The position numbers and the translations under genes are program-made. The notes under the pieces were generated by a model. The model was not told where the DNA came from. It searched no databases and saw only the letters and a list, made by a program, of their open reading frames with translations. Positions 60,038 to 64,000 of a stretch of 64,000 bases of DNA are shown here, in pieces. Each line of letters opens with the position of its first letter. The first letter of the stretch is position 1. The DNA is from Microbacterium sp. (GTDB taxonomy: Bacteria; Actinomycetota; Actinomycetes; Actinomycetales; Microbacteriaceae), in assembly GCF_017305435.1 (NCBI RefSeq), contig NZ_JAFKIP010000007.1, positions 186,001-250,000 on the forward strand, written 5' to 3'.

Positions 60038-61303
60038 TCAGAGCGAGGGGTTCACGGCACGGCGGGCGGGCACCGCGGCATCCGCCGCCGCGCGAAGCGG
60101 CACCTGCAGACGCGCGAGCCGGACGACGATCCACACGAACAGCGCGATCAGCACGAGGTTGCGCAGCGTCAGGATGACGACGGCGAGCGCGGCGGGAGAG
60201 AGGATGCCGTTGTACAGGATGGGGTACACGAGCTGCGTGAGCAGCGCCGCGCCGAGGGCGAGGAGCGCGGGCGGGATCCAGGCCGCACGACGCAGCACGA
60301 TCCCGACGACCAGCGGCGGCACGAGCCAGACGAGGTACTGGGGTGAGCCGACCTTGTTGACGACGATGAAGCCGAGCACGAGCGCGAGCGCGAGCGCGAG
60401 CGCGGGGAACAGCGAGACGAACCGCACGCCGCGCACGGCCTTGACGGCGCCGAGCGCAGCGACCGCGGCCATCGCGACGATGAGCGCGGGCGTCATCGCC
60501 GCGATCACGACGTCGATGTCCGTCCCCGTGACCTGGAAGGTCAGCAGCTCGGACGAGTAGTACACGGAGAATCCCGGGATGCCCAGCAGCGCTCCCCACA
60601 GGTACGGGGTGGCGATCGGCGCCTCGACCTGCAGGCCACGCGCGGTCTGCTCGCCGATGAAGCCGAACGCGTGCGCACCGCCGCCCGCGGCGACCACAGC
60701 GATCAGAGTCAGCGCCGAGACGACGAGCGCGCCCCCGACGAGCGCGCCGCGCCGACGCAACACCTCGACCGAGACGACGGCGGCGGCGAGGACCGCGGCC
60801 GGCCACACCTTGATCCAGGTCGCGATCGCCAGGATCATCGAGGCGACCCAGGGGCGGCCGACCAGCCACAGGCATCCGATGATCACGAGGGGAACCGTGA
60901 AGCCGTCGAGTCGATAGAGGCCGACGGGGCCGAGCAGCGCGATGAAGCCGAGCCAGAACCAGGCCGCCGCGACGCGGGACGCCGAACGGCCCCGCCCGAC
61001 GAGCATTGCGAAGGCGACGGCATCCATGAGGGTCACGAGGATCGCCCAGCCGATCGTGTAGCCGGCGATCCACGCGAAGGCGTGCGCGAGCACCATCGGC
61101 ACGAGGGCCAGCTGGGGGTAGACCCACGCCTCGGTGATCCCGACGATGGCGCCTCCGTCGATCGCCTGCCGCGACCAGGGCTCGTACACGCGGTAGACAT
61201 CGCCCATCGGCTCGTTCGGCAGGAGAAAGCCGAGCCAGGCGACACCGACGTGCACGACGGCGAACGCGATCCACAGCACAGCCCGCCTCGACACCCTCCC
61301 CAT
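60038..61303 (-). CDS. polyprenol-phosphate-sugar-type glycosyltransferase, GT87/DUF2029 membrane protein
   Basis: 421 aa with about 10-11 membrane segments. The first loop NEPMGDVYRVYEPWSRQAIDGG has the Asp-containing start of GT-C glycosyltransferases and WVYPQLALVP follows. LATWIKVWPAAVLAA and KVGSPQYLVWLVPPLVVG are typical of DUF2029/GT87 mannosyltransferases, which use polyprenyl-phosphate sugars in envelope glycan synthesis. ATG 61303; GTG 61294 is also possible. Downstream of nnrD. Confidence 0.78.
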   Translation of the reverse strand: MGRVSRRAVLWIAFAVVHVGVAWLGFLLPNEPMGDVYRVYEPWSRQAIDGGAIVGITEAWVYPQLALVPMVLAHAFAWIAGYTIGWAILVTLMDAVAFAMLVGRGRSASRVAAAWFWLGFIALLGPVGLYRLDGFTVPLVIIGCLWLVGRPWVASMILAIATWIKVWPAAVLAAAVVSVEVLRRRGALVGGALVVSALTLIAVVAAGGGAHAFGFIGEQTARGLQVEAPIATPYLWGALLGIPGFSVYYSSELLTFQVTGTDIDVVIAAMTPALIVAMAAVAALGAVKAVRGVRFVSLFPALALALALVLGFIVVNKVGSPQYLVWLVPPLVVGIVLRRAAWIPPALLALGAALLTQLVYPILYNGILSPAALAVVILTLRNLVLIALFVWIVVRLARLQVPLRAAADAAVPARRAVNPSL

Positions 61304-61309
61304 CCTAGG

Positions 61310-61333
61310 GAGCGGGTGCGAACTCACCCGCTC
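61310..61333 (-). terminator. hairpin at nnrD stop
   Basis: GAGCGGGTG, loop CGAACT, CACCCGCTC: 9-bp perfect stem that includes the nnrD stop codon and lies just upstream of the GT87-like gene. Confidence 0.5.
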
Positions 61334-62163
61334 AGGAGGCCTCCGATGACGGATGCCACGGCGTCCGCGACGTCGAGCGCGGTGATCGGTCCCCCGCGCC
61401 GCGCGTCGGATGCCGCCGCGGCGGCCGCGCCGTGCACGAGCGCCGCGGTCGCCGCCAGCGGAGCGAGCGCCGCAGCATCCCGGGCACCCGCAGCCGCGAC
61501 GAGGGCGCCGAGGATGCCGCCGAGCACATCGCCCGTGCCTGCCGTGGCGAGCCACGCCGTCGGCGCGGACACCCCCCGGACGACGCCGGAGGGGTCGGCG
61601 ACGAGCGTGCGCGATCCTTTCAGCAGCACCGTCACGCCGAGGGCGGCGGCGGTGTCCGCCGCGGCGGCCGCCCGGTCCGCGTCGGCGCCCCGGAGGTCCA
61701 CCGGCGCGAGGCCCGCCGCCTCACGCAGGCGCGCGAGCTCACGATCGTGCGGGGTGACGACGACCGGCGCGGCTCCGGCGCGGGCGGGGACGAGGTCGAG
61801 CGCCCCGGCATCCACGACGATCGGCACGTCGCCGTCCAGGATGGCGCGCAGATCCGCGGTCTCGGCGGGCGAGCGCTCCGCGGCATCCGTCCCCGACCCG
61901 ATCAGCCACGCCTGCACGCGTCCCTCCACGGTGACGGCCTCCGGCCGGCGCGCGAGGACGAGCCCCGACGGGCGCTCGGGTCCGAGGTAGCGCACCATGC
62001 CGACGCCCGCGCGGTGCGCGGCCTCGACCCCCAGCACGGCGGCGCCCGGATAGCGCTGCGAACCGGTGCGCACGCCGAGCACCCCTCGGGAATACTTGTC
62101 GTCGGAGGCGGTTGGCCTCCTCAGGTGCCCCGCCGCGTCGCGCGCCGTCCAGTCGAGCGTCAT
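61324..62163 (-). CDS. nnrD: ADP-dependent NAD(P)H-hydrate dehydratase
   Basis: 279 aa. Repairs hydrated NAD(P)H. KYSRGVLGVRTGSQRYPGAAVLG, VDAGALDLV, VVTPHDRELARL and the nucleotide-binding AWLATAGTGDVLGGILGAL are diagnostic of the carbohydrate kinase-like NnrD family. The epimerase half (NnrE), fused in many bacteria, is absent. Start ATG 62163; upstream in-frame residues belong to the divergent promoter region. Confidence 0.93.
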   Translation of the reverse strand: MTLDWTARDAAGHLRRPTASDDKYSRGVLGVRTGSQRYPGAAVLGVEAAHRAGVGMVRYLGPERPSGLVLARRPEAVTVEGRVQAWLIGSGTDAAERSPAETADLRAILDGDVPIVVDAGALDLVPARAGAAPVVVTPHDRELARLREAAGLAPVDLRGADADRAAAAADTAAALGVTVLLKGSRTLVADPSGVVRGVSAPTAWLATAGTGDVLGGILGALVAAAGARDAAALAPLAATAALVHGAAAAAASDARRGGPITALDVADAVASVIGGLLSG

Positions 62164-62236
62164 GGCGGTCACCCTACTCGCGATCACCGCCGTCGCCCCA
62201 CCGTCCCGGCGGCTCGCCCCACCGAATCGGAGCCCC

Positions 62237-63316
62237 ATGAGCCTGCTGCTGTCCCCCATCGACCTGGGCGGCCTGACGATCCGCAACCGCCTGTGGGTCG
62301 CCCCGATGTGCCAATACTCCGCGCAGGACGGCATCCCGAACGACTGGCATCACGTCCACCTCGCGCAGTTCGCCTCCGGCGGCGCGGGCGTCGTCATCGC
62401 CGAGGCGACCGCCGTGACGCCCGAGGGCCGGATATCCCCCGAGGACGTCGGGATCTGGAACGACGCGCAGCGGGATGCCTGGGCCCCTATCGCCGCGGCG
62501 ATCCGGTCGCGCGGGGCGGTCCCCGGCATCCAGCTCGCGCATGCGGGTCGCAAGGCGTCGACGTGGTCTCCGTTCGCGGGGGCTCGCGGCTCGGTGCCGG
62601 AGAGCGAAGGCGGCTGGCAGACGGTCGCGCCGTCGGCGGTGGCGTTCGAGGGGTTCGCCGACCCGACCGCGCTCGACCTTCCGGGCATCGACCTGCTCGT
62701 CGACGCGTTCGCCGCCGCCGCCGTCCGCGCCGTGCACGCCGGGTTCGCGCTGCTGGAGCTGCACGCGGCGCACGGCTACCTGCTGCACCAGTTCCTCTCG
62801 CCCCTGTCGAACCTGCGCACCGACGAGTACGGCGGGTCGCTCGAGAACCGCGCCCGGCTGCTGCTGCGCATCGTCGACGCCGTCCGCGCGGCAGCGCCCG
62901 AGGCCGTCCTGACGGTGCGATTCTCGGCGACCGACTGGGCCGACGGCGGGTGGGATGCCGCGCAGACCGCGACGGTCGCAGGGTGGGCCGCCGAACGGGG
63001 CGCCGTCTTCTTCGACATCTCCAGCGGAGGCCTCGTCGCCCACCAGCAGATCGTCACGGGGCCGGGCTACCAGGTCCACCTGGCGTCCGAGGTCCGCTCG
63101 GCCTCGGGGGTGGCGACCGGCGCCGTCGGCGAGATCACCTCCGGCCCGCAGGCCGAGGCGATCCTCGCGGCGGGCGATGCCGACGTGATCCTCGCGGGTC
63201 GCGAGTGGCTGCGCGACCCGCACTTCGCGCTGCGCGCCGCGACCGAGCTCGGCGAGGCATCCGCGGTCGCATCGGAACTCTGGCCGGTGCAGTACCAGCG
63301 CGCCATCCCCCGCTGA
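62237..63316 (+). CDS. old yellow enzyme, NADPH dehydrogenase (YqjM/NamA type)
   Basis: 359 aa FMN barrel reducing activated alkenes. Class III marks: RNRLWVAPMCQYSAQDG (Cys near 26), NDWHHVHLAQFASGGAG, QLAHAGRKAST, and the active-site HAAHGYLLHQFLSPLSNLRTDEYGGSLENR block. C-terminal GREWLRDPHF matches. Convergent with the CNNM gene. The ATG is preceded by CGGAGCCCC, a weak ribosome binding site. Confidence 0.93.
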   Translation: MSLLLSPIDLGGLTIRNRLWVAPMCQYSAQDGIPNDWHHVHLAQFASGGAGVVIAEATAVTPEGRISPEDVGIWNDAQRDAWAPIAAAIRSRGAVPGIQLAHAGRKASTWSPFAGARGSVPESEGGWQTVAPSAVAFEGFADPTALDLPGIDLLVDAFAAAAVRAVHAGFALLELHAAHGYLLHQFLSPLSNLRTDEYGGSLENRARLLLRIVDAVRAAAPEAVLTVRFSATDWADGGWDAAQTATVAGWAAERGAVFFDISSGGLVAHQQIVTGPGYQVHLASEVRSASGVATGAVGEITSGPQAEAILAAGDADVILAGREWLRDPHFALRAATELGEASAVASELWPVQYQRAIPR

Positions 63317-63353
63317 GCGCGCGGAGTTCAGCGGCGTTCGGTTGCCGCTCGGT

Positions 63354-63400
63354 TGTCACTCGCGCCGGGAATCTCGCGGAGGTTCCCGGCGCGAGTGACA
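63354..63400. repeat. large intergenic palindrome 4
   Basis: TGTCACTCGCGCCGGGAA (63354-63371) and its perfect complement (63383-63400), 11-base loop TCTCGCGGAGG. It sits between convergent genes and can terminate both. GAGGTTCC is shared with palindrome 1. Confidence 0.8.
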
Positions 63401-63421
63401 GGTGAATCGCACTCCCCCGTG

Positions 63422-64000
63422 TCAGAAGCCGCGACGGGTCGCGTCGTGCACTTCGCCGACGAGCTCCTCGATGATGTCCTCGAGGAAGAGCACTCCCGTC
63501 ACCTCGCCCGTCTCGTCGCGCACCTGTGCGAGGTGGCGGCTCGATCGGCGCATGAGGGCGAGCGCGTCCTCGAGATCGGTCGACTCCGCCACCGGCACCA
63601 TGTGGTGGATGCGCTTGGGCTGGATCGGCTCGGCGAGGTTCGCCTCGGCACCCGGGCCCTCGGCGGCGCGCAGCACGTCCTTCAGGTGCACGTAGCCGAG
63701 GGGGGCGCCCGCGGCATCCACGACGACGTAGCGGGAGAAGCCGTGCTTCGCGACGGCGCGCTCGATCTCGTCGGGCGTCGTGCGCTCCGGCAGCGTCACG
63801 AGCTCGCTGAGCGGCACGGCGACATCCCGCGCTTTCTTGTCGGTGAACTCGAGAGCCGCCGTCACAGCCCCCGACGCGTCGTCGAGGACGCCCTCGATGC
63901 GCGACTGCGCGACGATCGTCGCGACCTCGTCGAGCGTGAAGGTGGATGCCGCCTCGTTCTTCGGTTCGACGCGGAAGAGGCGCACGATGTGGTTGGCGAT
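63422..64000 (-). CDS. CNNM/CorC-type hemolysin-family protein, C-terminal part
   Basis: 193 codons open to the right window edge, so the N-terminal membrane (DUF21) domain is outside. The visible part begins IANHIVRLFRVEP, the end of the CNNM membrane domain, followed by tandem CBS domains: LPERTTPDEIERAVAKHGFSRYVVVDAAGAPLGYVHLKDVL and ALMRRSSRHLAQVRDETGEVTGVLFLEDIIEELVGEVHDAT. These proteins take part in Mg2+/Co2+ efflux. The protein ends soon after the CBS pair without a CorC_HlyC domain. Confidence 0.9.
   Translation of the reverse strand: MANHIVRLFRVEPKNEAASTFTLDEVATIVAQSRIEGVLDDASGAVTAALEFTDKKARDVAVPLSELVTLPERTTPDEIERAVAKHGFSRYVVVDAAGAPLGYVHLKDVLRAAEGPGAEANLAEPIQPKRIHHMVPVAESTDLEDALALMRRSSRHLAQVRDETGEVTGVLFLEDIIEELVGEVHDATRRGF

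Overview
The window is a high-GC actinobacterial chromosome segment. Gene content, dense start/stop overlaps, apparent leaderless promoters and the very frequent word GGATGCC/GGCATCC fit Microbacteriaceae, most likely Microbacterium; this assignment is inference from style and gene families. I see about 60 protein genes, one tRNA-Arg(CCG), no rRNA, no CRISPR, no prophage and no intact transposase. No gene for a DNA-binding transcription regulator is recognisable, although several operator-like sites are present.

Layout. 0-5 kb (minus): argS, a DUF2993 envelope protein, lysA and hom (hom runs off the left edge). 5-6.8 kb: transglutaminase-like protein, SGNH hydrolase, tRNA-Arg. 6.9-12.8 kb (plus): flavin reductase, an in-frame hybrid of a truncated M20 peptidase and a truncated amino-acid ABC permease, the ABC ATPase, the binding protein, and a three-domain luciferase-like monooxygenase (LLM)-GNAT-GNAT protein. 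12.9-21.5 kb (minus): a seven-gene operon with an oligopeptide-type ABC importer, an M20 deacylase/peptidase, an LLM monooxygenase and a DUF1684 protein. 21.7-27.8 kb (minus): four coupled genes, two LLM monooxygenases, an FAD/NAD(P)-binding protein and a SelO-like pseudokinase. 27.9-29.5 kb: GNAT and a rhodanese. Together 6.9-29.5 kb looks like an organosulfur/S-substituted cysteine scavenging island (acetyltransferase, FMN monooxygenase, M20 deacetylase, amino-acid importer), analogous in composition to the Bacillus yxe and snd/ytm pathways; substrate unknown.

29.6-39.8 kb: a SugE/Gdx guanidinium exporter under a guanidine-III riboswitch, trmB, DUF3097, a TPM-domain protein with PspA, an arginase-family enzyme, an iron-box-controlled SIP-domain protein, a tyrosine phosphatase, an AhpD-like protein and an alpha/beta hydrolase. 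39.9-44.9 kb: a second complete oligopeptide ABC operon. 45-46.3 kb: protealysin-like M4 protease with its emfourin-type inhibitor. 46.3-54.8 kb: GNAT, ung, phosphoribosyltransferase, two MFS transporters, SDR, metY and metX. 54.9-59.5 kb: a very large secreted protein with two GH43 catalytic modules, two LamG domains and a sortase-E-type LAVTG anchor, with a LacI-type operator upstream. 59.6-64 kb: thiamine-binding protein, GT87-like membrane protein, nnrD, an old-yellow-enzyme and the C-terminal part of a CNNM/CorC protein.

Regulatory and structural signals not explained by genes: CGTCAT words phased at 10 bp before three of the operons, four large intergenic palindromes, and a 176-bp two-part repeat array at 49.7 kb. 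hom, metX and metY connect homoserine to homocysteine and would use sulfur released by the scavenging island. No gene-free stretch exceeds 300 bp.
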